DNA of 64,000 nucleotides from Anthostomella pinea (Eukaryota > Ascomycota > Sordariomycetes > Xylariales > Xylariaceae): positions 1,984,001-2,048,000 of the forward strand of contig CAUWAG010000012.1 of assembly GCA_963556695.1 (NCBI GenBank), given 5' to 3'. The translations under genes were made by a program, and so were the position numbers. Below are positions 44,357 through 55,376 of the stretch, piece after piece (positions within the stretch are counted from its first letter, which is position 1; the number at the start of each line of letters is the position of its first letter). Below the pieces are notes generated by a model, which searched no databases, had not been told where the DNA came from, and saw nothing but the letters and a program-made list of their open reading frames with translations.

Positions 44357-44464
44357 GTGGCTGACTTGTGGCACCGCCTTGACGTTTCTACTCGATTTGA
44401 AGCTCTTTTTTCAAACAACGCTTATTAGCAGCCAACACTCCCTCAACTCATTGGCTCCTCGACC

Positions 44465-44863
44465 TTGTTTCCAGTAGAACTGACTTTAGGTATCGGTGTT
44501 GCCTCCTTCACTGCCCTCGCCGCCTTCACTGCCCTCCGAGTCTTCGCTACTACAGCCCCCCTCGCTGTCCTCGCTAGTGTCATCCTCATCGCTGCCTTCA
44601 TTCTTCTCAATCCTCTCATTGCACTGCAAGCTCTTATGAAATGCATTGGTCGCGGTGTTGGCCTCTGTCTTGAGGACAGTGTCGTCGTGCTTGCCCGCAA
44701 GAAACTCGATGTGGTTTTCAGTCACTGTAGCAGCAAGTCAGTCGAATACCGGAGCTTCGGAGCTGTGGAGGGCATACATGGTTCAAACCAAAGATACAAA
44801 TCGCCGACATGCACATGGCGAAGTGTCCATTGCCCAGTGCGTGTTTGGTACATCTGCATGTGA
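44465..44863 (+). CDS. Possible hydrophobic protein ORF (uncertain strand)
   Basis: Open frame 44465-44863 (non-ATG start). Codons end mostly in C or T, a pattern of expressed fungal genes, and the product has two hydrophobic stretches (VASFTALAAFTALRVF; LAVLASVILIAAFILL). The minus strand of the same stretch reads as an acidic Glu/Asp/Ser/Gly-rich protein (44725-44486). Only one can be right, and neither has a known motif. The region lies directly beside the copia element. Confidence 0.25.
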   Translation: MFPVELTLGIGVASFTALAAFTALRVFATTAPLAVLASVILIAAFILLNPLIALQALMKCIGRGVGLCLEDSVVVLARKKLDVVFSHCSSKSVEYRSFGAVEGIHGSNQRYKSPTCTWRSVHCPVRVWYICM

Positions 44864-44922
44864 TGGTTTTCCTCCCCAACAACGTCGCCCGGGGGCTTTC
44901 TGGCGCACTCCGCAATGCGTCA

Positions 44923-45430
44923 CTCTAGCTTCCAGAAACCAAACACGGCAAACCTGGCCATTTCCTTGAGGTTCTCGGTGTGAAGGTTACATTGGACGGT
45001 CAGGCTGTACTCGAAGTATGGTTGTTCCGCCTCCGGACCTGCGGTCTGTCCAGTGTCGACTGTGTTAGTAGCGGTTTCTCCGGCCCTGCTGGTAGAACTC
45101 ACGGGGTCTTTGGCGAAGAAACGCTTTCGATAGTGTCTTAGATCGAGAGGATCGTGTTGGAAACCTCCGAGACGCTCTTTAAGAACACCAGCCAAAGCTT
45201 CGCATCGTTCTTGTGGGGTTGGAGTCGGGGCAGAGGAAGAGATGCTTGACTTGCTGCTGTGTCATGGATCGAGTGAATGTGATGGGTGAGGGTACAGTTT
45301 GGGCTGCCTGATAGATGCACTGCCGCACTTGATATAGGCGAGGAGGGACTCCCTCGAAGACACGGCATGTCATAACAAGTTTCTCCATGCTTGATGAAAT
45401 CAGTGCTGGCTCACTGATTGCGTGATTCAC
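44923..45430 (-). pseudogene. Unrecognised minus-strand gene with a frame change
   Basis: The frame from ATG 45430 (MNHAISEPALISSSMEKLV, VFEGVPPRLYQVRQCIYQAAQ, TRSMTQQQVKHL) shifts near 45240 into a frame ending at 44923 (PTPTPQERCEALAGVLKERL, HYRKRFFAKDPVSS, PYFEYSLTVQCNLHTENL). Both halves look protein-like, and no intron fits between them, so a one-base indel is likely. Family not recognised. Confidence 0.35.
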
Positions 45431-45643
45431 CTGTAAACTCTCATTCGGGAGGCTCCGTCCCGACGCTGGCGAAGTGGGCCTGATTTACTGAATGGCAGCT
45501 CAGCAGCATCACCAACAGAAGTCAACTTCTTTGTTGTCTCGCAAACATACATCAGAGAAAGTGCTAAGCGACTCGAGTCGTCCGATTCAAGTGGTCAGGA
45601 GGATTTGGTCGTTGGTGGACTCGGGACCCTCGTACGACAGTCG

Positions 45644-45788
45644 CAAAGCCGTGACGCATGAAAGGGAGTCAATCTTGATCATTTGGTGATTCCGTCTCCA
45701 ACAAGTGTCTTTCATACTCAGTTTGCCATCAACGTGACTGGCTTGTGGCACCCCTTGACACCTCTACTAGGCTCGAAACTCTTTGTTC
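45644..45788. repeat. Diverged duplicate of the copia insertion site
   Basis: This stretch (CAAAGCCGTGACGCA...GATCATT...GGCTTGTGGCACC...CTTGACA...TCTACT...CTCGA...CTCTTTGTTC) aligns with 38919-38991 joined to 44352-44412, that is, with the target sequence before the copia inserted. Identity is partial with small indels, so the duplication is older than the insertion. What it originally encoded is unclear; both copies have a weak reading GPS..SR..A ending in LII. Confidence 0.7.
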
Positions 45789-47152
45789 TATCCAAGCAGG
45801 TGCACGGTAAGTTGGGAGGTTCTTTGTCTACTTCCAACCAACAGCCACCATGATTCCAAGGCCAAACGCGAACTCCTCCCGACAAGGGAAGTTGGATTGT
45901 TGGTCATGAACCGTCTCTCATATGTTATGAGTTGGGCCCGCTCCTACCAGGACCCAACAAACCCGCCCAACCATAACCAGCAAAAGCCCTTTCTGCCGAT
46001 AGACGGAGTAATAGCGAGCACGCTACGAGCACGATGCTGGGCCAGCGACATTCTCAATGATCTTGACAGCCTGCTCGACATCCTCTCCCTGACGTCCGCT
46101 GGAGGAGGCCATTCGCGTACCAGACCGAGGACCGTGTCTCACGCAATCCCGCAATGGCCAGTAGAAGTGCGGCATATACCCGGCCTGGCGGTCATAGATC
46201 TTGTCTGTGAAGTCATCTACTCGTCAAAGAGCTGCTGGGTGTTCTTCCGGCTTCACGGCTTTGAGGCCTTGAAGGCCTTGAAGGCCATGCAAGACCAGAG
46301 GCCCGCCATGGCACAGGACTTGAGAGTAGCATGGTCTACTCCACGGTCTTGTTCCCATTGCTGATCTGTAAACCACCACGGAGCATCCCGACGAACGCTA
46401 CTAATCGTGAGACCGGCCGGAAGGGGGGAAGTCGAGCGGGATGATCTTCCCGCCGCCGGTACTGGCCGACACTTCAGATCGTCATGTATCTAGACATCGT
46501 TAAGGAATACCACCATGCGACCAAGCCAGCAGTGGAAATTTCTCGGGACATGATCAAGCTTCCGTCCGTCACCGCTTTGAACAGCCAGGGTTCACGTTGA
46601 CACCCCGAGCACGCCAAGCTCTAGTTATGCACCGGGGCATCACACCGGAAAGCCGTTCAGGGTCTCGACAGGGGTCTCGACAGGGGTCTCGACAGGGGTT
46701 CAACAGGTGTTCGGCGTGGAGAATGGTGAGAGACGTTATCGGTTTATTGGTGACACGATAAATTCCATTAAAATGGGGCGGTATGGGGATCTGCCCCTGA
46801 TAACTCCCCGTATCCACGACTCACGAGCCGTTCCGGCCAACACCGGCTGGTTTGCCGACGATAAGGACGCGACATGATTGACGGGATCTCGCCATGAGCC
46901 GCGACCGAGTGCAACAGCATGAGAGGCATCTAGCGAGAAGGAATGATTCTAGGGGGATGAGAGGGAATATATCAGCCTTTTGCTCTCGCGCATTCGTTGA
47001 GCCGCATTCTTTAACCGTCAGTGAACCCAGCATACCGGTACCGTACCGAGATCTCCACCAGGACAGCAGCCCTTTGACGCTGGTAATACCTAGCTGATCG
47101 ACGTCCCCCCATTTGTGCACACGCATGCTGGATGTGTGCTTTGGTATCCAAC
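45789..47152. other. Intergenic region with possible gene remnants
   Basis: The plus ORF 45783-46364 lacks motifs. The opposite strand at about 46210-46020 reads DFTDKIYDRQAGYMPHFYWP and QAVKIIENVAGP, which also looks protein-like, so a decayed minus-strand gene is possible. AAGGCCTTGAAGGCCTTG repeats lie at about 46265-46287. No gene supported. Confidence 0.3.
46661..46707. repeat. 12-bp tandem repeat
   Basis: Three perfect copies of GGTCTCGACAGG (46661-46696) followed by a diverged fourth (GGTTCAACAGG). Noncoding on the best reading. Confidence 0.9.
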
Positions 47153-49161
47153 ATGGATCACTCGATCGAAAAGGCCGACTTCGTCCGCCAGGTGACCCAA
47201 GAGAAGCCCAACATGGACGCCGACGAACTGCGGTTAGCCCAGATGGGTAAGTAGACAGTCTCTCAATTCAACAACCACGCTAACAATCACACCCAGGCCA
47301 CACGCAAGAGCTAAAGCGGCACTTCACCGTGCTGTCACTGATCGGACTGGCCAGCACCACCACGATCTCATGGACGGGTCTCGGTCTGGGAATCGTGACC
47401 GAGATCAACGCCGGCGGTCCGGGTGCCATCATCTACGGCTTCATCCTCGTCACGGTGCTGCAGTGCTTTCTGGGGGCGTCGCTGGCCGAGTTCGTGTCGA
47501 GCTACCCGACCGAGGGCGGCATGTACCACTGGATCGCGGCTGTTGCGCCGGAGCACATGGCTGCGTTTCTGAGTTTCATTACGGGGTGGTTTACTTGCTT
47601 TGGCTGTGAGTTTTCATCCCCTCTGAAGGTGAAAAGGTGTTACATGTTGTCGATGGACATAGAACTGACTGACCGACGGGGCTTTTTTCAGGGATCTTTA
47701 CCACTGCTTCGACAAATTTGATCTATGCGCAGACGTTGGGCGCTCTTATTGCGCTCTACCACCCCGATCTGCACCTGCAGACTTGGCAGACTTTCATTAT
47801 CTACCAGGGGCTCAACCTCATCACGGCGGCGGTCGTCATGTTCGGTAACAAGATCATTCCGGCCTTGAACAAGTTTTCGTTGTTCTATCTTCAGATCGGA
47901 TGGATCGTCGTGGTATGTCAATCCTGCTGGGGAGTGCACTAGTCGGCCCCTTTTGCCCCCCTATTTCCTTTTCCACGATCCATCCTCCTCCCTCCGCCAA
48001 ATCCCTTTATACTCCATTCAATCGTTTCTTTCGCGGTACAGTCGCTAACAGCAGCACAGTGAGTACCACCCCTCTGCACCTCATGGTTAGGGCGTCTGCC
48101 CGACTTCCAAGAGACTTAAGAAAACGATTACTAACCGTAGCTCTCCGGCTTACCAGATTGATCACAGTCGTAGCCTGTGCTCCATCATACCAGACGCCCA
48201 CGTTCGTCTTCAAGACGTGGATCAACAACACGGGCTGGCAGAACCAGGTCATCTGCTTCATCACCGGCCTGGTCAACCCGCTGTACAGTCTCGGAGGCCT
48301 TGACGGAGTGACGCACATCACGGAGGAGATGCCGAACGTGAGCCAGGCCCCGAACTCCTCCTCAAGGAAAGATCGACTTGACTTGTCCATAGTCATTCAG
48401 TTCACTGACACCATGTCCTTTAGCCATCCCGCAACGCCCCCCTCGCCATCGCCATCACCCTAACCATCGCCTTCTGCACGGGCCTAACCTACCTAATCGC
48501 CCTAATGTTCAGCGTACAAGACTACGCCGCCCTATCCTCGAACGACACCGGACTCCCGCTAGCTGAGCTCTTCCGGCAGGTAACACAGTCGGCCGGCGGT
48601 GCCTTCGGGCTGACCTTCATCCTGTTCGTCGCGCTGGGTCCCTGCGTCGTGTCCTCGCAGCTCTCAACCAGCCGCGTGTGCTGGGCCTTTGCGCGCGACG
48701 GCGCCATGCCATTCAGTTCCTTCTGGGCGCGCGTCAACACGAAATTCGGCTCAAGCGTGCCGATCAACGCGCAGCTCGGCGTCACGGTGATCAACGCGGC
48801 GCTGGGGTGCATCTACCTCGGGTCCAGCACGGCGTTCAACAGCATGCTCGGCGCCGCCGTCACGATTAACAACATAGCCTATTTCATCCCCATTGCCTGC
48901 AACCTGCTTACCGGCCGGCGCAACATGGCGCGCGGCGTCTTCCACATGGGCCGCTGGGGCTGGGTGGTGAATGGGGTTACGATTGCCTGGCTGACGTTCG
49001 CGATTGTGTTTTTCAGTTTTCCTTATAGCATGCCTGTGCAGGCGAGTAGCATGAACTATACTTGTGTTGTGGTGGGCGCTATTCCGATCTTGATATTGGC
49101 GTGGTGGTTTGTGGGCGGGCGGAACTTCAAGCGGAAGATTGCGCAGGCGAAGGAGGAGTAG
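47153..49161 (+). CDS. APC-family permease, choline/GABA/amino-acid transporter type
   Basis: Exons 47153-47246, 47297-47605, 47692-47912, about 48168-48337 and 48423-49161. The product is about 510 aa with about 12 membrane helices. Hallmarks: LIGLASTTTISWTGLGLGIV, GASLAEFVSSYPTEGGMYHW, LGGLDGVTHITEEMPN and VCWAFARDGAMPFS, typical of yeast Hnm1/Uga4-like choline and GABA permeases. The junction between WIVV (phase 0, 47912) and VACAPSYQTP (phase 1, 48168) needs a 3n+1-nt microexon. The most plausible lies at 48053-48059 (CAGCACA, between a CTAAC-AG acceptor and a GTGAGT donor); alternatively a frame defect exists here. The last two joins are clean. Transports a quaternary amine or amino acid across the plasma membrane; substrate not determinable. 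Confidence 0.85.
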
Positions 49162-49561
49162 GGCTGTGTCTGGGTTAGTCGGGTCACTTGACGGGATTGT
49201 GCTGTAGTTTTACCAGTTAATAGATAATCGGATGGCCTTGGGTAGGAGTGCCAAAGATGGTCATGACTCGATGATCTCACGGATGCTTGAAGACGGCCAA
49301 TTGTCTGTGCTGCAACTTGTGCATGTGCTCATGATCGTGTGTGGTTCGCTTGAATGTAATTCGACTTGGATTTCCACTGCCATCCCTTAAAGAACAAACG
49401 CTTGTATGTTGAATAATGGCGGCTTCTGGTTCATCATTCGTTGACAATCTCAGATACACTGAGCTCGCTCGCTCGCTCCCCCCCAAACGCCGGTGTTGCT
49501 ACAAAGTGTCCCTCACCATCCACCAACGAAGACCGGGTTCGTATCCAGCCGTCTGTCTCCC
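49162..49561. other. Convergent 3' region
   Basis: Space between the 3' ends of the permease (+) and the F-box-like gene (-). No feature seen beyond short ORFs. Confidence 0.45.
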
Positions 49562-50806
49562 TCAGCCAATCTGCAACGCACAAGCCGCCAACTCAGTCTT
49601 AACAATATTATCATGCGGCAAATAAACAGCCGCAACCCTCAACAGCCTCCTCGCCTGCGCCCGATCCCCCAGCTCCCTCCACGCCACCGCCGTCCGATAA
49701 TAGATCTTCCCGACCTGCACCGCGCTGGGAAAACTCAACAGCGCCTCGTCCTCGGGCGTTACAGAATCGTCCTCGTCGTTCGCGCCCGTGGCCTGGCGCA
49801 TCAGCGCGATGGTCCGCATGCCCCAGAAGCGCAGCTCGTCCCAGTCGCGCAGCTTCAGGTACGCGAGGCACGTGTTGGCGACGAGCTGGATGCGCAGCGC
49901 CAGCCGCTCGACCTGGCCGTTCTTGCCTTCGTACGGCGGCTCGCGCAGCTCGCGCGCGAAGAAGGCCTCGGCGTGCACGTGCCGCTGGCGGCCCTTGACG
50001 ACGATGTACATGGCCTCCCAGGAGCGGCGGTACAGCGCCAGCGCGGCGCGGACGGATGATGCGTCGCAGCCCGCGGATGTGAGCAGGGCGTTGCCCTCGG
50101 CCTTGAGCCGCGTGGCCTCGACGAGCGCGCTCTCCGGGCTGCCGACCGGGATCCGCTGCTCGGCCTCTATGGCGGCGACGAGGGACGGCTGCGGCGCCGG
50201 GTCGCCCGTCACCGTGAAGGCGCGCGAGCCCTTGATGGCGCCGAAGGGCGCCAGCATGCGCCGCTGCACCTGCCGCGGGATGTGCTTCTCCTCCCAGTCG
50301 GGCGTGTACGGGTCGCGCAGGTGGAGCTTCGTCGAGAGGAACTGGTTCAGGCCCGGGTTCGAGAGGCTCGAGTAGAACCACGACTGTGTGAAGGCCTCGA
50401 GGTCGTCGAGCAGGATCACGAACCGGTGCGTGCGGCCCTCGCCCTCGCGGTGCAGGGAGATCGACGGCGCCTCAACCGAGATGTCGAGGCTTGCGTGCGG
50501 GAATTGTGTTGCGCGCTGCGCTTGCATCACGATGGGGACGTGGCCGACGATGGCGGTGTGTTCGGCTGCTTCGGCCCATGGTGTCTCGATGCGCACGAAT
50601 ACGTTCAGGTCGCGGAATACTTTGCGCGACTCGTAGTAGATCTGCTGGTTGAGGCGGAAAAGTACCAGCGCTGCCCGGTAGTCGTAGTCGGTGTATTCGT
50701 CGCGGCGCGAGAGCCGGTTGCTGTCGGGGTGGAAAATGATGGAGTAGATTTGCTCGCGGATCTCCGGGGGGAGGCTGAGGAGGTGCGATGGCGCTCCGTC
50801 GGCCAT
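49562..50806 (-). CDS. F-box-like (DUF7730/2EXR-type) hypothetical protein
   Basis: Single exon, 414 aa. The N-terminus LLSLPPEIREQIYSIIFHPDS followed by VLFRLNQQIYYESRKVF is the same F-box-like module seen in the 12317 gene. The C-terminal half has helical pairs (ALALYRRSWEAMYIVVKGR; VGKIYYRTAVAWRELGDRAQARRLLRVAAVYLP) resembling TPR repeats. Codons are strongly GC-ending on this strand; the long antisense ORFs are shadows. Role unknown; an adaptor function is suggested only by the architecture. Confidence 0.8.
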   Translation of the reverse strand: MADGAPSHLLSLPPEIREQIYSIIFHPDSNRLSRRDEYTDYDYRAALVLFRLNQQIYYESRKVFRDLNVFVRIETPWAEAAEHTAIVGHVPIVMQAQRATQFPHASLDISVEAPSISLHREGEGRTHRFVILLDDLEAFTQSWFYSSLSNPGLNQFLSTKLHLRDPYTPDWEEKHIPRQVQRRMLAPFGAIKGSRAFTVTGDPAPQPSLVAAIEAEQRIPVGSPESALVEATRLKAEGNALLTSAGCDASSVRAALALYRRSWEAMYIVVKGRQRHVHAEAFFARELREPPYEGKNGQVERLALRIQLVANTCLAYLKLRDWDELRFWGMRTIALMRQATGANDEDDSVTPEDEALLSFPSAVQVGKIYYRTAVAWRELGDRAQARRLLRVAAVYLPHDNIVKTELAACALQIG

Positions 50807-51631
50807 TGTCGGAGAGCTGACACTGGGCGGGACACGGGAGGGCGGCGCTTGGGATGTGGATTAGCTTGAGGGTCTGGTTTCGGGTCGTTTATTGCATTTG
50901 TCTATAGACTCGAGTACCGGTAGTCATTAGGAAGGGCGGGATTGAGTCTTTGGACCAGACGTTCCAGCGACGGTGATGGAGGTGGGGTTACAACAATTAG
51001 TCAGCCGTCAGTAACGGTCTCCTCGGTGTTTTACTCTATTTGGGGTTATTCTAGAAGGCTGCGGAAGCAGTACGGTACGTCGGCGCATTTGTTTACCGTA
51101 GTATGGGCAGCGCAGTGGCTTCATCACTCGATATAATGAAGCGGGTTCCTTCTCATGGTTACTTGAGATATGCCACATTGTAGACTGCAGTACACCTAAG
51201 ACTCGATCATCAAATGCGTATTATGAGATCCCCGTCATAAGTACCGTAATCTGCACTTGTAGTATTTGAACCATCGATTGCGTACGCGACTAAAAGCGAG
51301 TACTATCGGCAACGATCACCGGTAAGTACACCGGCCCGTACGCTGAAGCAGAACGAATGATATGGCCCTCCAGCCTCAGGTAGGTATCGGAGGAAGAGGC
51401 TACTTCCACTAGTACAGAGCCGGCCCGGGATGTCCGGGCCCCCTATCCGGCGCGTTCTACCGGAATAATCTTGAGAATACTGGCGATATTGCTTGAACCT
51501 TTCCGAGGGGAATATGCCTGAGACATTCGCAACTTGGAGACATAATTGAAGCTCATCAAAAGGGCAGCGGGCTCGCATTGTGCGAATCCGGGAATACCCG
51601 GTGCGAACGAATGATATACGAAGCTGCTGAA
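50807..51631. other. Intergenic region
   Basis: Promoter of the minus-strand F-box-like gene on the left, and the 5' side of the decayed deaminase on the right. The ORF 51303-51578 (-) has no motif. Confidence 0.4.
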
Positions 51632-52442
51632 GAGAAAGCTACGGACGGAAGATCACCATGAGGCTTCGGCATACATCGCAAGATACATGTTCATCGGTCA
51701 GTTATCTACCTTGTTTTGGAGCCCGGTCTAAACAACAAAGCGCTTCTTCGTGCTCGGCCTTCCTACAGGGAGCAGCTCCGTCGGTATTTACGACAAGATC
51801 ATCGCCGCCCTTCTCGCAGTCGAAGTCTCCTTCCACAATGTCGTGACCTTCAACATGGACGAGTACGTCGGGCTCCTGCGCGAGCACAGAGAGCCCTACC
51901 GCTCGTTCATGCACCGGCGCCTATTCCCCCACTTCAATATCGCCCCGGTGCATGTCCATATCCTCGATGGCAACGCGTCGAGCTTGGACACTGAGTGTGC
52001 CGAGTACGAGGCCAAGATCCGGTCCTATGGCGGGGTCGACTTGTGTCTCGGGGGCGTCGGTAGTGTTGGACATATCGCGTTCAACGAGCTCGGGTCGAGC
52101 TTGGCGAGCCGTACGAGGGTCAAGGCTCTGGCGTTCGATACGGTTCGCAAATGCACGTTTCTCCAACGGGGACGTGAAGTAGGTCTTGAAGAAGGCCCTG
52201 ACAGTCGGCGTGCAGACCATCATGGACGCAAGGGAGGTCATCATCATCATCGCCACAAGGGAGGGTACGGCGATCGCGGTACAGAGGGCCGTGGAAGATA
52301 CCATGAGCCATATGTGCACGCTGTCGTGTCTGCAGATGCACTCGCGGCGCACTATTGTTGTTGATGATGAAGAGGCGACCTTGGGGTTGCAGTTCAAGAC
52401 GGTCAAGGTAGACCGAACTCCCCTGCATAAGACTATGCCATG
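51632..52442 (+). pseudogene. Decayed glucosamine-6-phosphate deaminase (NagB family)
   Basis: 51651-51696 reads EDHHEASAYIARYMF, the family N-terminus, but no ATG precedes it in frame. 51741-52136 is long and clear: FVLGLPTGSSSVGIYDKI (phosphate loop), VVTFNMDEYVGL (catalytic Asp), AYEAKIRSYGGVDL-like, GVGSVGHIAFNELGSSLASR. The usual GPDGHIAFNEPG motif has the general-base Asp replaced by Val. Near 52137 one base is lost; in the new frame FANARFSNGDVK is followed by an in-frame TAG (52180-52182), then KKALTVGVQTIMDARE, MSHMCTLSCLQMHSRRTIVVDDEE. The intron joining the first two parts also has mismatched phase. The family converts glucosamine-6-phosphate to fructose-6-phosphate plus ammonia. 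At least three independent lesions make it a pseudogene. Confidence 0.9.
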
Positions 52443-52705
52443 CTGAGCTGGATCAGTCCTCCACGAGTGTCGAGCGTCCGCTGGATACGACGTCAAAGCA
52501 CCCAGTGCTTACACGACTTAGGACACGCCCTTGGCATCGCCGCCGTGGACACCGAACTCCGAGGCATCCGTGTCGGACGGAGAGATCGCAGATGGGGAGT
52601 TGACCCCAGACAGTATGATATCACGGGTGGACTCATACTCGGCGAGGTTTACTGGCCACCACATTGGTCCGAGTCATGAGGAGATCTCTCTCTGGTGAGC
52701 GGTCT

Positions 52706-54632
52706 TCACTGCATTGGCTGTAATGACGAAGGGTCTGGCCATCCGGGGAATTGCATCTGTCGCAAGCTGGAATGGTCAAAGATCTGCCACGAGAACTCCA
52801 GTTCTGGACTAAGAGCTTGTATATTCATAGCCGGATCCAAGCCCGATGGGTGAGTCGGCGTCTGGACCCCCGTGAGGCTTTGCTCGAGTCGTGTAATTAG
52901 TTTGTCTCGCAGGCTTGGCTTGGGCTCGCTGGTCTGCTTCAGAAAATCCAGGTGGATGCGAATGTTTCGCAGGTCTAGCTTGGGTTAGTATCTGTCTTTT
53001 CAGGAGGTTGTGTATGTAAGTAGCCTGAGTATTGCACTCACCATCGGGTTCTCCGGCTTCCCCTTCTACTCCCTGTATGACAATCAACGCAGCCCAGGTG
53101 ATGATGACCAGGTCCCAGTTAGACCATATGGAGGAATCGTTCAAGTGAAGTCTGATAGTCGCACGGGCAGAGAGGAGCAGTTCGTGCTGCTCCTTCGGTG
53201 TAATCGTATTTGAGTAGAGGTTGCACCCCCTCGCGGGATGGTAGATAGACAGAACGACCAGGCGATGGAGGACGTATTGGCGGAACACCGATGTCCGGTC
53301 GGCATCGGCGTCCTCGACCACGTTGCTGAACTCCACAAGCCAGTCATCCAGCTGGCGGGCCCAGTCGCGGATCACTGCTGCGTCTATCTGGTTGAAGGTG
53401 CATGTAGAGTTCGAGTTCATTGTCTCCGGTGGGTTACTTGTGAAGCAGGACCATATGGTCGGTAAGCCGCGTCCTGTGAAGTGCGTCAAGCCCGTGTGCA
53501 TCATCCGTGACAGCCTATAGAGCTGATCTCGATTGGAAGTCTTGAGTGCCTGGAGGGGTGGCTCGATAGGGATCACCGGGCACGTTAGGTGGAGAGAGGC
53601 GTGCTCGAGGTCGATGATCTGAGTGCCAATGAACAGCTTCCGCCACTCCCTAGACCTCTCATCGATGTGCGGCGGGCAGTGCTCGAGAATCAGTCGATAG
53701 GCCACCGATATCCAGATGCCCGTCTCGCGGATGTTGGCCTCGGTGAGAAGGCCAGCCAGGATGATGCCCAGCACCGTCTGAAAAGCCCACTCCTCGGCCT
53801 CCTGTGGGTTCTCGGGCGGGCGGCCAATCTCACTGTTCGGGACGCTCAGCTGTGCTATGGCATTGCACAGCACGGAGAAGTACTGGGGCGCTGTCTCGGC
53901 CATGTCCGGTGGCCCCCGGGCACTTGAGCAGTACAGAATGGACGCCAATAGTAACGGCCGAGGAGACGAAAAGGTCTGCTTCTCGGGCAGGAAGTGAAGC
54001 CCCGGCATCCGGTCGTGGAATCTTCACAAGAGTCAGAATGGGATTCAAACCCGGGGTTTTCGGTTTACCTACGCCAGCCAAAGATGTTTGATTGTGCTCC
54101 TGCGCCATATTGAGGGCTTCGTCAAGGGTACCGAGATCTTCTCGAGGCACCCGACGGCTTCCCATAGGGAGCTCAGAGCGATCTCCTCCGGCGAAGCTAT
54201 CGTCAGCGACCCGTCGAAGCCGTGGTGGGTCTGTTCCTCTACGGGACTTTCCGGCCCATTACCGGTAAGGCCGAGGTGTGTCTCAATTGCCCTAAGTCTG
54301 CGGAGTATGTCTCCGTTGAGCTCAATCTGGCTGAAGTCGACCAAAGACTCGGGCAATGTGGCGGCATTGGCACGCGGCAGGAAGATGCACTGGACACCGC
54401 TACGTTGGCATCGTCGACAGGTGTTCCCACTGTCAAGCCGGCATTTCATCTTCTGCTTCCGACAGTTTACTATTGTTGGCCTATGAGTCTTGCACTTCTC
54501 TCGAGTGTCATTGCTACGGGGTCACTGACTGCATGCTTTGCGGGCTTTGGGCTCGCTGTGTTCATCGTCTCTCAGGGTGTCTCCTTCTCCATCCTGGCCA
54601 GACCCCATCAGACTTGAGCTGGTCCGTGGCAT
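52706..54632 (-). CDS. Zn(II)2Cys6 fungal transcription factor
   Basis: Four exons: 54632-54530, 54469-54073, 54021-53042 and 52974-52706, giving 582 aa. The first intron (60 nt, donor GTCAGT) splits the zinc cluster; joining gives KACINCRKQKMKC...TCRRCQRSGVQC, i.e. C-x2-C-x6-C-x7-C-x2-C-x6-C. The 51-nt second intron joins KHLWLA to FHDRMPGLHFL, and the 67-nt third (branch CTAAC) joins GEPD to DLRNIRIHLDFLKQ. The middle region (SPRPLLLASILYCSS; YRLILEHCPPHIDERSREWRKLF) is the fungal-specific regulatory domain. It is a nuclear regulator, convergent with the decayed deaminase and divergent from the hexokinase-like gene, so a link to amino-sugar metabolism is plausible but not shown. The known fungal GlcNAc regulator RON1 is of another (Ndt80-like) family. 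Confidence 0.9.
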
Positions 54633-55376
54633 GACATTCGTCGTCGTCAGGCTCGGCTGAATGGTGTGGTCCATTCAGTGCGCAACCAGGTTACGAAAAC
54701 AAATGGGTGAGATGCAGCAGGCGACGTCAGAGGAACAGGTGAGCCGAGTCGCAACCGGTACAATATAGCGCACAATCAGTGAGGCGTTTCGAGACCGTCA
54801 GACCGGCGGGTAACGATAGGGTGGTTGGTGGAGGTTCCCATCAAGATGGAAGTGTTCTTCGCATCCCCCGCCCCAGAATGTTATTACGTCTCACTGTCGC
54901 GGACCTGGGGCAGATAGGGGATGGCAAGGATGGGTATGGGGTAAATTATTAGCGGGGACGCTATCTACATAGGGCTGATTTATGCGAATTATGCGAGATA
55001 TGCGAGATTGCAGCCGACCCGTCCCCATAGTCTCCGGTCATGCCCGGCGGCATAGCCGGCTCGCAACACAGGGAGTCAGCCGGCGGATGGCGAAACGTGA
55101 CAAGAATTCATGGCGAAGAGTTCAATAAGCAGGCTCCACTCCACGTCGACCGGATTGGCCCGATACGGCCCTTCCGCGATCCTTCCTGCCATCACGCCGT
55201 GGTGAAAGCGTCTCCAGCACAGCTAGATTCGGCGTTTCGGGCTCTTGCAAACCCATCGATCGTGGCCTATTTTTCTCAACATCCACCATGTCGTTCCTAC
55301 TCGCCGCTGCGTCCACGGAGGCACAAGCGAAGAGTGTCGCCGTTGATTCAGTCGCACTGCTCTCCGATCTGCGGTG
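54633..55376. other. Divergent promoter region
   Basis: 744 bp shared by the regulator (-) and the hexokinase-like gene (+). It contains AT-rich patches (54940-55010 with repeated ATGCGA(A/G)AT units). An upstream ATG at 55287 opens a 29-codon frame ending just before 55377, a possible uORF or alternative first exon of the kinase. Confidence 0.45.

Noticed and set aside
45783..46364. 193-codon plus-strand ORF
   Set aside because: No motif, and the other strand is at least as protein-like; left as intergenic.
49611..50381. 256-codon minus-strand ORF in another frame
   Set aside because: Ala/Arg/Gly shadow of the 49562-50806 gene.
52706..54632. Calling it the GlcNAc regulator RON1
   Set aside because: RON1 is an Ndt80-like factor; this is Zn2Cys6.
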